64,000 nucleotides of DNA, from positions 248,001 through 312,000 of the forward strand of contig NC_079244.1 in assembly GCF_028009165.1 (NCBI RefSeq). The letters run 5' to 3'. Both the position numbers and the translations under genes were made by a program. The notes under the pieces were generated by a model. The model was not told where the DNA came from. It saw nothing but the letters and a program-made list of their open reading frames with translations, and did not search any database. Source of the stretch: Akanthomyces muscarius (Eukaryota; Ascomycota; Sordariomycetes; Hypocreales; Cordycipitaceae). Below are positions 1 to 11,653 of the stretch, piece by piece (positions within the stretch are counted from its first letter, which is position 1; the number at the start of each line of letters is the position of its first letter).

Positions 1-102
1 TCCAAGAGCCTCCGCCAAGCCTCCGCTTGCTGGGGTTTGAGCCGCTAGGGCTAGGGGCATCGTTGTCGCCGCTAACAGAGAGAGCTTCTTCATCCTGCTC
101 AT
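1..102 (-). CDS. N-terminal fragment of a secreted protein (runs off the left edge)
   Basis: Reading leftwards from an ATG at 102, the frame stays open to the window edge. The first 34 residues begin MSRMKKLSLLAATTMPLALA and continue with Ala, Gln, Thr, Pro and Gly. This is a classic signal peptide: a basic start, a hydrophobic core and a likely cut after Ala-Leu-Ala-Ala. A second in-frame ATG three codons in could be the true start. A TATA-like stretch lies about 70 bp upstream at 171-178. The mature protein is outside the window, so its function cannot be named. Confidence 0.6.
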   Translation of the reverse strand, partial: MSRMKKLSLLAATTMPLALAAQTPASGGLAEALG

Positions 103-170
103 CCTGACGGCTCGTAGACTGACAATGACCAGTCGAAGTGCAGATGGCGCAAGGAGGATATAGTGCGAGG

Positions 171-178
171 TATATAAA
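171..178 (-). promoter_or_regulatory. TATA-like element upstream of the secreted-protein fragment
   Basis: The bases tatataaa lie about 70 bp upstream of the ATG at 102 on the minus strand. The element reads as TATATA on both strands, so its orientation is assigned only from the neighbouring signal-peptide ORF. Confidence 0.3.
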
Positions 179-179
179 A

Positions 180-2016
180 CAAATGTGCCCGCCTTGTTGA
201 AGATTCTGTCGAGGTGGGAGCGCCACGCACGGTCGCGTCCCCGAGGCTAGGGTGACGGTGGCGCTTTGTGAGGCAGTATAGCGACTCTTTCAGGTGCAGC
301 GCTGGGGGCTAAAAGGGCAAAATGTTTTATTAATCTGGAGAAAGCGGCGCCGCCCCCAGCGTATGTATGGCCATTGGGTGGCGGGCTGGCAGCGACAAAT
401 GCAGGGAGGGCTACCCGAGGTCCCAGATGGCTCACGACTCATGGCCACGGACTCGATAGCTGGCCAGGTTTGCCAGGCACCACGGCTGAATGACTGTCAA
501 CTCGCGCTTGTGATTGAGGAGCGACCGACTCTGGCCGGACATTGGCGGCGGGCTGGGCGCCACGGTGGGGATAATTTGGGCTGGAGAGGCCACTGGCGAG
601 GCCAGCTTTCTGTCACTAGTTACGAGGGGTTTTGACTGCGGACCCTGATGATCGGAAATCGTAAGCATCGCGACGTCTGCTCTCGAAATTAGATTCCGGT
701 AAAGTGGATGGCGGTAGGCGATCAGACACATGTGATGATTGATATCAAGGTGAGCTGGTGAGGTCAGTTGCGGACAGGTCTGTCTGTGCTCAAATAATAT
801 TCCGAAATCTCGTGTACCAGTAGCAGCCATACGACATCTGGGCGAGGGTTCCACACGTGGCAACTGCAAGGGCCGTGCAATGCAACCCGGCGATATGTCC
901 CAACAGGGCAGCCGATGAACGATGGCGGCCATCCAAAACTGCCTAGGCCCGGAGGCACGACAAGACATGAATCCAGATGCGAGGCGGACCCTCTAATAAA
1001 GCCCCAAAAGCTCCTTCAGCCACCAGTCAAGGGGCACGTTACAGTGGGTATAGAGTGGAGGTTAGGATGGTGACTGGGCTAGTCGCTCCAGAGCGCACTT
1101 GATGGCCTCCAGAGCTTGCGAGAAACCCTACTTACTAGTGATTGCTAGTCAAAAGTACGGATACGCAACTGCGCCATTCCGCTCAGCCAGGGGTTTCTGT
1201 GGCTGCCGCAACTAAGTGGGCGACAAAAGTGAAGGCTTGTTCCGCCGCGAGACATGCCACAGAATACGTAGTATAAGTATAGTCTTTATATAACCAATTC
1301 TATTTTTAAAGTAGCAAACAAACCCAAAAACCTCCACGAGACAATTTCATATATTAAGCATGTCTCATAGAGGCTTTAGTCGCCAAAGGGCGATGTTGGC
1401 CATTAGCCTAGTTTAGCGACCTCTTGGTTGTGCCTAGGCGATGTATTTCATCACTCTAGCGACAGGTTGGTGGTGAGAAGATACTTATTTGGGCCCGCTC
1501 TCTGAGTCCGATGGATGACTGACCGAAGTCACTGAACGACATTCGCGCAGCTAGAGATTTGTGCTCTACCAAGCGTCGTATGGCTTCTGTAACCCAGTAT
1601 TCTCGTGCTACGCAAGTAAACACAGCCCGCCGCAAGACGTCTTTGAAGAGCTGCGACGAGAAGACGCCTAAATAAGGCAAGTTCACGCAGCCTGACAAGT
1701 CCATGTCACTGGCATCTTTCATCTGTGGTGGCGCTAATAGTCACGCCGTCCACCGCCGTGGCGCGCAACTTAGTGTTGCCAATGAGCCATGGTGTGCAAT
1801 GTGAACATCTAACTTTTCAAATTCAAATTCAAATTCAGATTAAAAGAAACAAGTTCCGAGGCAGAAGGACCTGGGAATTTACAGGCCCATATAAAGATCA
1901 GGGCTACCATACGCGTCTTCTGTTTCTCTCGTTCATCCCAATCTTTCTCATCTTCTTGCTTCTGCCGCAAGGTGCGTACCAACCAACAAATTGGCACGTT
2001 ACCATTCGACATCAGC
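180..2016. other. Intergenic region, mostly without recognisable genes
   Basis: About 1.8 kb between the divergent secreted-protein fragment and the lipase. The open frames here are short, and none shows a family motif or a splice-supported continuation. There is an AT-rich patch at about 1265-1320. A short repeat of the unit ttcaaa (almost four copies) covers about 1816-1837. A TATA-like catataaag at about 1889-1897 lies roughly 120 bp before the lipase ATG. An 88-codon ATG frame at 1722-1456 (minus) is the only one that looks even faintly protein-like. Confidence 0.5.
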
Positions 2017-3960
2017 ATGGTGCGACTCTTTTACCTCCCAGCCTTCCTAGGCATGCCCGCTGTCATCCAAGCGGGCTTAATGACCCCACGCAGCGGCGAT
2101 GCCGATACTACCATTCGCGGGACGGTCATCTCATCGATGTTTGAAACAATCGTTAGACATTCTCCGAGCTCGCCGAGCCAGTCGGCTACAAAGACGGCTG
2201 ATATAGAATCGCCCACGACTTCGGCCAATAAAGGAGCTTCAGTAGAATCTCCAGCTGATCACGATATTTCCATGACTAAAGCTTCTACAAGCTCGTTCAA
2301 GGATCAATCCCCAGTGAAACCGATCACCACTGCATCTTCCACACATTCAGCCAATAGTGACTCTACAGCATCGCCGCTTACTACCAACTCGTCCCGCACC
2401 TCGGCCAAGAACAAATCCTCAGCATCATCGGTCAAGAGTGAGCCTTCTACAACCTTGGGCCACGCAGAAACCTGGGAAACTTCTGCTACAACGGAAACCT
2501 TGGTGACTTCGGTTAGTGGAGAAGCTACCTCAACCCCAGATGAGGAAGTCCCGTCAGCAACTACAGTCGACAGAGACACCACGGAAACTTCGATTCGTCC
2601 AGAGACTCCGGAGACTTCCGCAGGAACAGCCACTCAAACAACTTCGGCCGCTCCAACTCACCACTTTTCCAATGAAACTGCTGAGGCTGAAGTACTCCCG
2701 CCCAGCCAAGATCCATGGTACAGCGCACCGGACAATTTTGCGGTAGCCGCTCATGGAGAGCTCATAAAAAGCCGCGAAACACCTGGAAATTTGACATCGA
2801 TGCTGAAGAACCTCGATAGAACCCATCAACTGATGTACAGATACGATGGCACATGGGGGAAGCCAACTTGGGCAGTGACTACTGTGCTTTCTCCAAAGAA
2901 GAACGATCTTTCCACGCCGAATGTCGTGACCTACCAAGCGGCGTATAATTCTGCAAACATTGATGGGAGCCCTAGCTATCTGCTATCGACAGGCTCGGCT
3001 GATATAGAATGGCACATTTTGGATCGGATGCTGGACCAAGGCTGGCATGTGAGTTTACCAGACTATGAAGGTCCATCGGCGTCCTTCGGAGCCGGGAAAA
3101 TGGCAGGGCATGCAGTTCTGGACGCGATGCGCGCTGTTCACTATGTCGCCGCTGGTCTTTACGGCGTCGACGCTCATCACTTGAAGCATATCGCTTGGGG
3201 CTACTCTGGAGGGGCTCTTGCAACTGCCTGGGCTTTCCGGGAACTGCGCTCCTACGCCTCCTGGGATATGGAGAAGAAGTTTAATCACTACGTCATAGGC
3301 GGCTTTCCCAGGGATCCAATCGAGATGATAAAGAGACTAGATGGCCACGAGGAAGCGGGAATAGCTCTTCACGCTCTATCCGGCCTGATGAACGAGTTCC
3401 GACATATCAACGGCACAATCCAGCTGGCTGCCATGAGAAGCGGCCCATTCAACATAACGGTCTTCGATAGAGTCAAGACTATGACGCGCGCCGAGACTAA
3501 GAGAGAATTTGCACACCAGACATTAGGCTACTACTTCGTCGACGGTCTCGACCACGTTGTTCAAGAGCTGCGGGGACACCAGCCGCGCGAACAGAAGATA
3601 GATTTCCCGAAGGCTCTGAAGCTCGAGTCACTCACCTCTCCTCGCCTCAGAGAACGCAAGAAATTACTCATCTATCATGGAGTACATGACGAGCTTGCGC
3701 CGATTGAGAAGGTTGATGAACTGATCAAGAAAAACTGTTGGTGTCAGGCGAGCGTGGTAATTGAATACCACAGAAACCACGAAGGAGGCCACATGGAGAA
3801 CCAGGAACTTGCTCTTGACACTGCAATGAGTTGGATGAAGACCAAATTCCGCGTCATGCAATTTTGGGGCCATGAAGGCGGCACGATGGAAGCCAATGGT
3901 GAAAAAGAACATTACAAATGGGAGCAATGCGACATTTTCCAAAAGGCTTGGAACCGCTGA
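2017..3960 (+). CDS. Secretory lipase (LIP family) with long Ser/Thr-rich N-terminal stalk
   Basis: Intronless, 647 residues from the ATG at 2017; the frame opens slightly earlier, but only with a GTG. Residues 1-19 form a signal peptide (MVRLFYLPAFLGMPAVIQA). About residues 40-215 are dominated by Ser, Thr, Pro, Glu and Ala, as in an O-glycosylated stalk. The catalytic part follows, starting near DPWYSAPDNF, and matches the fungal secretory triacylglycerol lipase family (PF03583). The nucleophile is Ser397 in GYSGG; the likely acid and base are Asp558 (HGVHDELAP) and His592 (GGHME). Family members are usually 400-470 residues, so the extra length is the stalk. It should act outside the cell or in the wall, releasing fatty acids from lipids. 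It converges on the Ppo gene, which uses such fatty acids. Confidence 0.85.
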   Translation: MVRLFYLPAFLGMPAVIQAGLMTPRSGDADTTIRGTVISSMFETIVRHSPSSPSQSATKTADIESPTTSANKGASVESPADHDISMTKASTSSFKDQSPVKPITTASSTHSANSDSTASPLTTNSSRTSAKNKSSASSVKSEPSTTLGHAETWETSATTETLVTSVSGEATSTPDEEVPSATTVDRDTTETSIRPETPETSAGTATQTTSAAPTHHFSNETAEAEVLPPSQDPWYSAPDNFAVAAHGELIKSRETPGNLTSMLKNLDRTHQLMYRYDGTWGKPTWAVTTVLSPKKNDLSTPNVVTYQAAYNSANIDGSPSYLLSTGSADIEWHILDRMLDQGWHVSLPDYEGPSASFGAGKMAGHAVLDAMRAVHYVAAGLYGVDAHHLKHIAWGYSGGALATAWAFRELRSYASWDMEKKFNHYVIGGFPRDPIEMIKRLDGHEEAGIALHALSGLMNEFRHINGTIQLAAMRSGPFNITVFDRVKTMTRAETKREFAHQTLGYYFVDGLDHVVQELRGHQPREQKIDFPKALKLESLTSPRLRERKKLLIYHGVHDELAPIEKVDELIKKNCWCQASVVIEYHRNHEGGHMENQELALDTAMSWMKTKFRVMQFWGHEGGTMEANGEKEHYKWEQCDIFQKAWNR

Positions 3961-4364
3961 GGAGATCTGGGGTCTTTACAGGGTCATGGCGAAAGATTTG
4001 GGAGTCGCGATGAAGAAATTTGAGGCTGAACAGGTAAGCCGATCAGCCGATCAGCCGATACGGCAAAGCAATGAACCGATTCGGAGGTCTTAGATTCTGC
4101 CACTGACACGGTTAATGCCAACTGTGAAAAGTGGTGGTAAAAATAGAAATGGTCTTTAACATGTCCTTTAATATTATTTGATTTGTCTTTGCTCCTCGTC
4201 GCACTCCCGTTGTATAACTCGAAACACCAAAACCCATTTGCAACAACCAATAGGCACCATCTTCACTTGTCTTGCCGCAACCCTGGGCCCAGGTATTGCA
4301 GGAGCAAGCATGTACTCGGAGAAGATACTGGACTAAGCTTCGTGTCAAACAGGTACCTCACGGT
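3961..4364. other. Convergent intergenic region with a short direct repeat
   Basis: The 404 bp hold the 3' ends of the lipase (plus) and Ppo (minus) genes. The 8-base unit gccgatca is repeated in tandem at about 4038-4060. No supported gene was seen. Confidence 0.5.
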
Positions 4365-7300
4365 CTACTCATCGTCCCACATGAGCTTCATACTGGTGGG
4401 GAATGGCCAAATCGTGCCCCAATCTTCCGTCATGAATCCATGGCTGCCGTCTGGCTTCGTGAGCCTCTTCAGCTGTCCCTGCAGCCCCGGCACTCGGCGA
4501 AGGTTTCTCTTCCGGAAAGTTGCTCTGAAAAGAGCAACCAGCCCCGTTTGAGATACTTCCCGTCCCAGGCAGAGCTCGGGGCCCAAGCCATGCTGCACAT
4601 ATGAATCGAGCGAGCGCTTGGGGTCAACCTTTTCAGGGCTCGAGAGCCCAGCATCCTTGGTCGCTGGTGTCACAGAAACAAAGACTGTATCGCCATGCTT
4701 GACAGAAACTGGCTGGCCGTCATCATCTTTCATGACGTCTTCAGCTGCTACATTACGGTAGAGGCTGAATGTACCGGCCATGCGCACACCCTCCATTGCG
4801 TACCCCAAGAGCAGGGCGTCAGTTGCGTCCGTCGAGTCTTGCGCCGCGATGCGCTCAATTTCTGCACGATAGGCTTCGCCCTCCTCAGAGAGATACCAAT
4901 CCACCGATTGCGCAAACTACTCATTAATTAATCCCAGTTCGTTTTCAATGGACATTATAACCTACCATCTGTGCTTGGTTTGGCACCATGGCGCCGGCCG
5001 TCGGCAAGATCTGACTCCACGCTATCTCGTGTGCGTTCAGCCCAGTTTTTGCCAGAGCTTTGATGAGTTCGTGGCCATATCGAGCAAGAACATCATTTTT
5101 AAATTTCTTGACATAGAGACCCTTCATGCCAAACATGAGTCCCAGCTTGACATTGGTCTCAATGAGCGCACCCAACTGGGCAGATGCCTCTTTCGCGGCG
5201 CGGCGGAGAGGAAACGACTTCACAGGGTCGTAGTCCAAGAAAATGCAAATATAGATCATGGTCAAGAATTTGAACAGCTCTTGCTCAGAAAAGACTCCTT
5301 TGGGGTGATTTTTAGTCTTCAGCGGCAAGTTGAACACGCGAGCGACAAAGTGGGTGTGGACCAAATTGCCGACGTCGCGAACGATGTCAATCTGGGTCTG
5401 CCCTGCAATTTTGTATGACTTCTGTGCCAGCAGGTTCTCGGCCATCTGAGTGTAAAAGCTCTTGACAGCCGATTTCCACGCATCTCCAAACAGCGACGTG
5501 CCGACAGAGGCTCGCTGGATAGCGTGCAGATCTGGTCCATCCGCCAGCATTGTCCGCAGGCTGCGTTCATTCATCAGGTACCCCAAGCCTTGCTCCCAGG
5601 GAGGTTGGTATGTAAGCTCATTTCCCAGTACGTGTTTGAACGCATGATGGGAAATGATGTTTAGCTTGTCGGGTATGTGGGTAGGACGATCAAAGTTGAA
5701 CCAGTCCGCTCGGCCCATGTTGGCAAGGATTTTGCGATTCTCCGCAGGCGTCACCATAGGATAGTGAGCGTACACGGAGTTCTCCCTAAAGTGGTTGGGG
5801 AAAGCCCTGATGAATAGCTTGTAGAAAACGCATCCATGATTGACGTTGAGGTCATAGTTTGCTTCATTGAAACCCCAGTTTGTCAATGTGCCAGTGTGGT
5901 AGTCGGTAGTATAGTGTCTGTCTCCTCGCACCAGTGAAACTGCGTCAGACAGAACGACTCGTGAGATGGTGAAGGTTGGAGTAATTCCAACTCCTGGCGC
6001 CATGGGCTGTTTGGCCTCTTCTGCAACTATTCCCGGGTAGAGTTCCACATTGTCGGGATGCTGGTACAGGTTTCGTAGCTGGTCGGCAACGTAAGGATCA
6101 GAATTGATGTCCTCGAATGTATCGTAAGCCTTGAGACCAAACTGCTTGCGAAACTCATTCAGGCTCGCTACGTGCCATTTCCTGCCGCGAATAATACCAA
6201 GAGCTTCGATCGGCTTCATGATTCTTGGGACGTTCATTGCACCAAATGCGCCGCCCGGCTCTTCAATGGCGGCAGTCAGAGCCTGCATCAAATCGTCATC
6301 ATTAAACCGGCCATCTACGCCTCGGCTGAAGCCTCCGAATGTGCATTCTCCTGGATCCTTAGGCATTGTCATTTCGAACTTTTTCATGGCCGCCATCAGA
6401 GTCGGTAGGTCGAGCTCTTGATCGCTATTGCCTAGTAGCTCTGAGAAAAAGTCGTGCATCCAAGTCTCGTCTTTCTTTGAGATGCACGAGTGCCATCGAT
6501 AGCATAGATTGAACTCGGCAGAGATTGCATTACCAACTCCACTGTGCGAGCCCTCTTTCGTGCCAACAGCAACGCCCATTTCTTGTCTTGGATCAAGGGT
6601 CCAGGTTGTATCGGCTCGATTTAAGTTGATGATGTTTCGAACGTAGTCAATGAGAGTGATGTTGATGTAGAGGCCAGATGTTACCAGCCGCGCTGTTTGG
6701 AACAATTCCTCGTCATACTTTTTCCATACTTCAGAGGCTTGCTCTGGTGCAAGATCTGGAGAGGGCTGCGGGAATTTATTGCCTTCGTTGATTGCCGCCA
6801 GATTTTCTGCGACATGATTGTGGAATCGATTAAACATGACGAGAATGATGCAGACACCCGGGGGGTTGCCTAGCATGCGCTTGTCCGCAAAGGCATCCGG
6901 CTTCAACTTTCCATCTTTGAAAGTTCGAATAGAATTCTGCGCTTTCTGGCTATTTCCATACAATGGAGACAGATCCAAATACGATGAATTATTGTTGATG
7001 TTGCCATCTGCCGGGTCGGTGTTGAACAAGTCTTGTGGGCTGTCAGCGACAGTCAAAGCTTCGGGCGCAAACCTTACTTACCATGGATGATGATTGTGGC
7101 CCAGTACCAAAGGACACTGGAAACATTGTTTGGATTCTTCTGAAATTCATTTCGCGCCATGATTGACTCGAAGATCGTGTCGGGAGGGGGCAGCGCACCA
7201 AGCCCCATGCCTCGCGGCTTGCAGGTCCTAGAGTATGCGGTGCCGGCCGCACCAAGATGAGGCATAAGAGGGTTCTAAAATAGGAAGTTATCAGCAGTAG

Positions 7301-7923
7301 TTTCCAGTCCAGCGGAAAGGCGATTGTACTCACGTTGTGTGATCCATCAGGCTGGCGGAAACGGTACTGATCTCCCATGTAAAGCAGCGGTGGGTGGTCT
7401 AGTGAATACCACAACTTGTCAATAAAATCGTTGGTCAAGAGCTCTTGGCGTCTAGAGTAGTCTGGAAGACCAGCAACGAGTTGGATCGTCTTTTCCATGA
7501 TCATGGTTTTGTCGTCTGACTGCGTCTCCCTCTTCAACTTCGCGGCGACAATGGCTTTGATCGTTTTTAGATCTGGAGGGTGTCAGTATGATGCTCTTTG
7601 TGTCGGTATCAGCAGCAGGTGTACCTACCCGAGTAGCTCATGCTTCGCAAGTCTTTGAAAAGGGACGGCCGATTTTTGATAAATCGGTAGGTGCCATCTC
7701 CCATTTCGGTCGGCAGCGGTCTGCGCGATGCGGCTCTGAGTTTCATAAGCCCTGAAAGGTGTGATTCAGTACCGTCTCTGGCCTTTTTGGAGGGCTTTGG
7801 GTATTTTGGTAACGGCTGCCGCCTCTGCGGGCTCGCTCCAATTGAGTGACCATTGGTATGGCCATTGGTAGCTTGGCGGCTGTTGCCATTCAGCGTAGCG
7901 GATGAGTTCCCCGGTGGCGACAT
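4365..7923 (-). CDS. ppo: Psi-producing oxygenase / linoleate diol synthase (heme dioxygenase-P450 fusion)
   Basis: Five exons join in frame: 7923-7629, 7572-7334, 7274-7082, 7031-4966 and 4916-4365, giving 1114 residues, the usual size for Ppo enzymes. The N-terminal half is an animal-heme-peroxidase-type fatty acid dioxygenase. The distal His is in WATIIIHDLF (about 242); the radical Tyr and proximal His are in LCYRWHS (about Tyr420, His423). The C-terminal half is a P450-like hydroperoxide isomerase. It shows an Asn-Gln motif (VPNQAQM, just before the last intron), ExxR (EGVR, about 973-976) and the heme Cys at about 1047 in GPELCLGRE. With both active sites present, it should turn oleic or linoleic acid into 8-hydroperoxides and then diols, the psi-factor oxylipins that tune sporulation in fungi. 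Which diol (5,8 or 7,8) cannot be told from sequence alone. It is divergent from the DUF2235 gene. Confidence 0.93.
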
Positions 7924-9117
7924 TTTGCACAGAATCCTAAGAAGTGTAAAGTTCACGTTCGCAACCGTCAAGAGAAATCAAATCGCTTAAAAAAAAAATA
8001 CACTCAGTTCAGTCTATATGTTTCATAGCAGATCTACGCTGGCATTGCTTGTTCTGATTGAGCCTGCCCCAAAGTGGCGCGCATGTATAAGTACAACCAA
8101 GATCCATTGGCAGCTCTTCCACGGGGGCCGGCTCGGGCCGCCGTTGTATATCGAATATCTGTGATTGGTTATTTTATGAGGAGATCACATTTCAGCTGCA
8201 ATGAGAAACGATCTGCACCCTTGCGCGCCACATCACAATACTTTTGGCGTCCCCGCAGCAGCCAACCAGATTCCGGAATGGCATTCAGCTGCAAATAACT
8301 TCCGAGACATGCATGCATGTAGAGGGTCTAGCCCCTCATTCAATCACGGGATAAATGATATTCAGACAATCATTGACAAGCTGATATACGCTTTTTCCTA
8401 CGAGGAAATAGTGCGGCGGCAGGTTGCAATTTTTTCCGGAGTCGGTGATGCAGGCGGACGAACTAGGCCAGTACATGAGAGAAGAGGAAACATTGCTCCG
8501 TACACTGCGTTGTGGGCCATGCAAGCCCCTGTCCAAAGCTTTGTTACATGCGCTGAGAAAAAGGTAGAATGGACGACAAAACGTAAAACTGCAACATGAA
8601 ATGCACAGATCAGCTAAGATGGGCTGATGTTTCTCGTGCTGAGCTTGGCGGTTGTGTGCTCATAACTGACAGCTTGCTGAGTCCGTCTGCACTACGTCCA
8701 GACACCTTGATGCCCCTGGAAAACGCTTTGTGGGATAACAAACTCGGTCTGACATGTTTCAATACCCACAGGAAATGAGGCCAATAGAAGTGGCTGGCTG
8801 AGCTTAGGTAGGCTCCTTGGCAAGGGTCGGGAGGAGCACCCGATTATGCAGACCTCAATTGGTAATATTGATCGACCACTCAATAAGCGCCACGAATACC
8901 TTTCATCGTAACGTACTGGTACAATGATGTTATTACCCCGCTTTGGGCTGGATAGTATGTCTCACAGCAGGTTACTCAAATGCCGAGAGTAGTGCCGGGT
9001 GCGGAAAGCGTGAGTAACAGTAGAAGACAACAACACCAAAGCTCGTACAACAAAGGCATACATTTTTTGTTATTTCCAGGACCTTGGGCTATTGTTCGAA
9101 AACCTCCGGAACCCGAG
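7924..9117. promoter_or_regulatory. Divergent region between ppo and the DUF2235 gene
   Basis: About 1.2 kb separating two start codons, so it should carry both promoters. A short A-run sits at about 7989-7998. A 132-codon ATG frame at 8201-8599 lacks any motif and is not called. No specific operator can be assigned by eye. Confidence 0.5.
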
Positions 9118-11003
9118 ATGGATGCTCCTATGGAGGCACCAGGTCGCAGCCAGCGCAAATTGGTGCTCTGCTTTGACGGAACTGGGAATAAATTCCATGG
9201 AGATGACAGCGACAGCAACATCTTAAAGATTTTTCGAATGCTAGATCGAAGCTCGGAGAATCAGTATCACTATTATCAGCGTACGAAATATCACTTCAAC
9301 TCAGAGCAAATCTTTATGCTAATGGTAATAATCAAGCTGGCATCGGAACATATGTCACCTCTGAGTCGCTGACCCAGTCGGGAATAGTATCCAAGATAAC
9401 CGAGCAGTACAAAAAGGCAAAGGACTCTGCCATCGGGTCGACCTTTGATCAACATGTCGTGTCTGGATACCGGTTTTTGATGCGCTACTACAGAAATGGC
9501 GATCAAATTTTCATGTTTGGGTTCAGTCGGGGCGCCTACATCGCTCGATTTTTGGCAGAAATGCTTGATTATATCGGTCTCTTGTCCCACGGAAATGAGG
9601 AAATGATCAAGTTTGCATGGAGGGCATTCTCACAGTGGCAATGCCGTCGCAAGTCACGCAGCGACGACAATGAGGACGACGACGGGTCTGAGAAGAGCGA
9701 AGTAGACGACAAAACCGACAAAATGTACACCTTCATGAAAGACTTTCGCGAAACCTTCTCCCGTCCGGTAGGTCGCATTCGTTTTCTAGGACTGTTTGAT
9801 ACGGTTAATTCCGTGTCCCGGTTCGAGAGCGCCTGGATGCAGCGGGCAAAGTTTCCGTACACCGCGCGGACCAGCGCCGAGGTCATCCGCCACGCCGTCA
9901 GCATCGACGAGCGACGAGCCAAGTTTCGCCAGGACCTCCTGTACCAAAAGACTCTCCAGAACAAGCGCCCGCGCCATCGTCGTCTGAGCGAGTTTCTAGA
10001 GCCGGTGCGAAGGAGCTTTGAGTACTACGTCAGTAGTGGCGCGTCGGCCCCAGCCGACGATGCTGCTGCCAGTCATGAAAACATTGCGGCGCAAAATGAT
10101 AATTCCTTACCCGAGCGTACTGGCAGAAGCCTTTTATCGCCTACCGATGCAGCCCCATCGATCCCAAGGCGTAGCAGGTCGCGAAGCCGCCACGTGCCTT
10201 ACCGACTTCCCCCTCGAACGCACTCCTTCAAGTCCTGGCACCGCAATGGGCAAAGGCATACATCGCATGACAACGATCAGCGGAAACCAGACTACGAAGA
10301 AGAAGTCGGCCAAGATATCGACGAGGTCTGGTTTGCTGGGGGCCACGGCGACATTGGTGGTGGCTGGCCCGTCCCGGACGATCGCAAGAGCGCAAGCCAC
10401 GTTCCTCTATCGTGGATTGTTCGAGAAGCAATGAACGCCGGTCTCGAATTTGACATGCAAAGAGTCATGGCAATGGGCTGCACCGAAGCCCAGATCGTTG
10501 TGACCATACAAGGACCCGAGAGCACAAATGCCGACGAGGGTAGTCAAGCACAGGGTAGCGAACCACCCGGGCTGGACGCGCAGTCTTCCTTCAAGTCTCA
10601 GTATTCCTCCGCATTCACAGAGTCTTTGCATCAGTCGCACACCTCTCTCCTACATGACTCTCTTATCTACGGAGGCGGGCTGGGACACGTGGCCGTGACA
10701 GGTTGGAAAGTTATGGAGTGGCTCCCATTTCGCCGCATGGACCTGCAGCGCGATGGCTCTTGGAAGCCTATCCGGTGGCCGCTGCCTCGAGGTGAAGTGA
10801 GAGACATCCCTCCTGGCGTACGGGTTCACGGTAGTGTTCTGCGCCGTATGAACACGGACGAGACGTATCGCCCTGGTAATCTCATTATTGGTGGAGGTGG
10901 GCGCGGCCAGCGTAGAGCGCCCAAGGAGCTCGGCATTGGTGAGTGGCAGTGCGTTGCTGAACCTGGCGACCCAATTGGGGAGATTTGGATGCGCAGAGCG
11001 TAA
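9118..11003 (+). CDS. DUF2235 alpha/beta-hydrolase-like protein (Tle1-type domain)
   Basis: Two exons, 9118-9280 and 9337-11003, encode 609 residues. The 56-nt intron has a GCTAATG branch site, and splicing restores the family motif YYQPGIGTY. The N-terminus carries [13 protein letters not shown], and the presumed nucleophile elbow is GFSRGA (Ser about 118), both hallmarks of DUF2235 (PF09994). A later [13 protein letters not shown] motif supplies the other conserved block. About residues 265-360 are a low-complexity Ser/Arg/Pro-rich insertion. Bacterial relatives include type VI phospholipase effectors; fungal members are mostly uncharacterised, so lipid hydrolysis is inference. The frame is open upstream to an ATG at 8980, but the family alignment begins just after 9118. 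Confidence 0.85.
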
Positions 11004-11285
11004 AGATTGGACTCGGGCGACCAGTGCCCTTGAGAGAGTTTATGCATGAGAGTTGTTTCCTTGATTTACTATTCTGATCGATTTCATAGCCACCTTAATA
11101 ATATTTCCATTTAACATGCATGCTAATTTTCTAAAGCATTGACATTAGGGCTCAGACACAAAAGGCGCCTGATCTGCCAGCCCAGCAGTGCAAATCTCCC
11201 ACCACAACTTGGTTCCGCCGGACTAGAGGAGAGGTTCGCGCTTTTTGCCGGGAATATTTGTGCCAACCAGCCAAAAGTCTTGATC
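11004..11285. other. Downstream region of the DUF2235 gene
   Basis: Short stretch after the DUF2235 stop. Minus-strand translation just after the relic gene (11286 and below) still looks faintly coding but is broken by stops, so the relic may extend here. Confidence 0.3.
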
Positions 11286-11653
11286 TCAGAGCTTGAGCGA
11301 GCTGCAGATAGAGAACATCTTAACGGCCCATTCGTTTGCCGCTCCGCGAGTTTCTTCCACGGTTCTATCGCCTTCCTGATCCATGCCATCTAGAAGTTGG
11401 CCTATCCACTCAACCTGCAGCTCAATGAAGGTTGACAGTCTCCAGTCCGCGTTACCTCAGCTTGATGTAAGTCCTGCAAAGTCGAAGCAACGCCGTATAT
11501 ATCAAGCGCAATATAGTGCACATCAATGGCGATATGCCGATGCATCAGTGCCATGTCACGAGAAAAGTCGTCGCCCAGCAGAGTCACCCGTCGATCATGA
11601 TCCGTACAAAGCGTCGGGGATATTGGTGAAGAAGAAACTTGAAGAAATTTGTC
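11286..11653 (-). pseudogene. Frameshifted relic of an unrecognised gene
   Basis: On the minus strand a frame open from 11653 reads protein-like to about 11456 (for example RRVTLLGDDFSRDMALMHR). The coding signal then continues in another frame (for example FIELQVEWIGQLLDGM) to a TGA at 11288-11286. A one-base loss near 11455 would explain the jump. A 41-nt intron (11455-11415) is a second explanation, but that is shorter than any convincing intron here. No good start codon is seen; the first in-frame ATG is near 11553. The helical, acidic composition gives no family assignment. It lies between two convergent genes. Confidence 0.35.

Noticed and set aside
1456..1722. 88-codon minus-strand ATG frame
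   Set aside because: Slightly protein-like, but no homology I recognise, no promoter or splice signals; too short to claim.
1972..2016. Upstream extension of the lipase
   Set aside because: The frame begins with GTG; the ATG at 2017 directly starts a signal peptide.
8201..8599. 132-codon ATG frame between ppo and the DUF2235 gene
   Set aside because: No recognisable motif, no splice support, and it occupies the expected promoter of two divergent genes.
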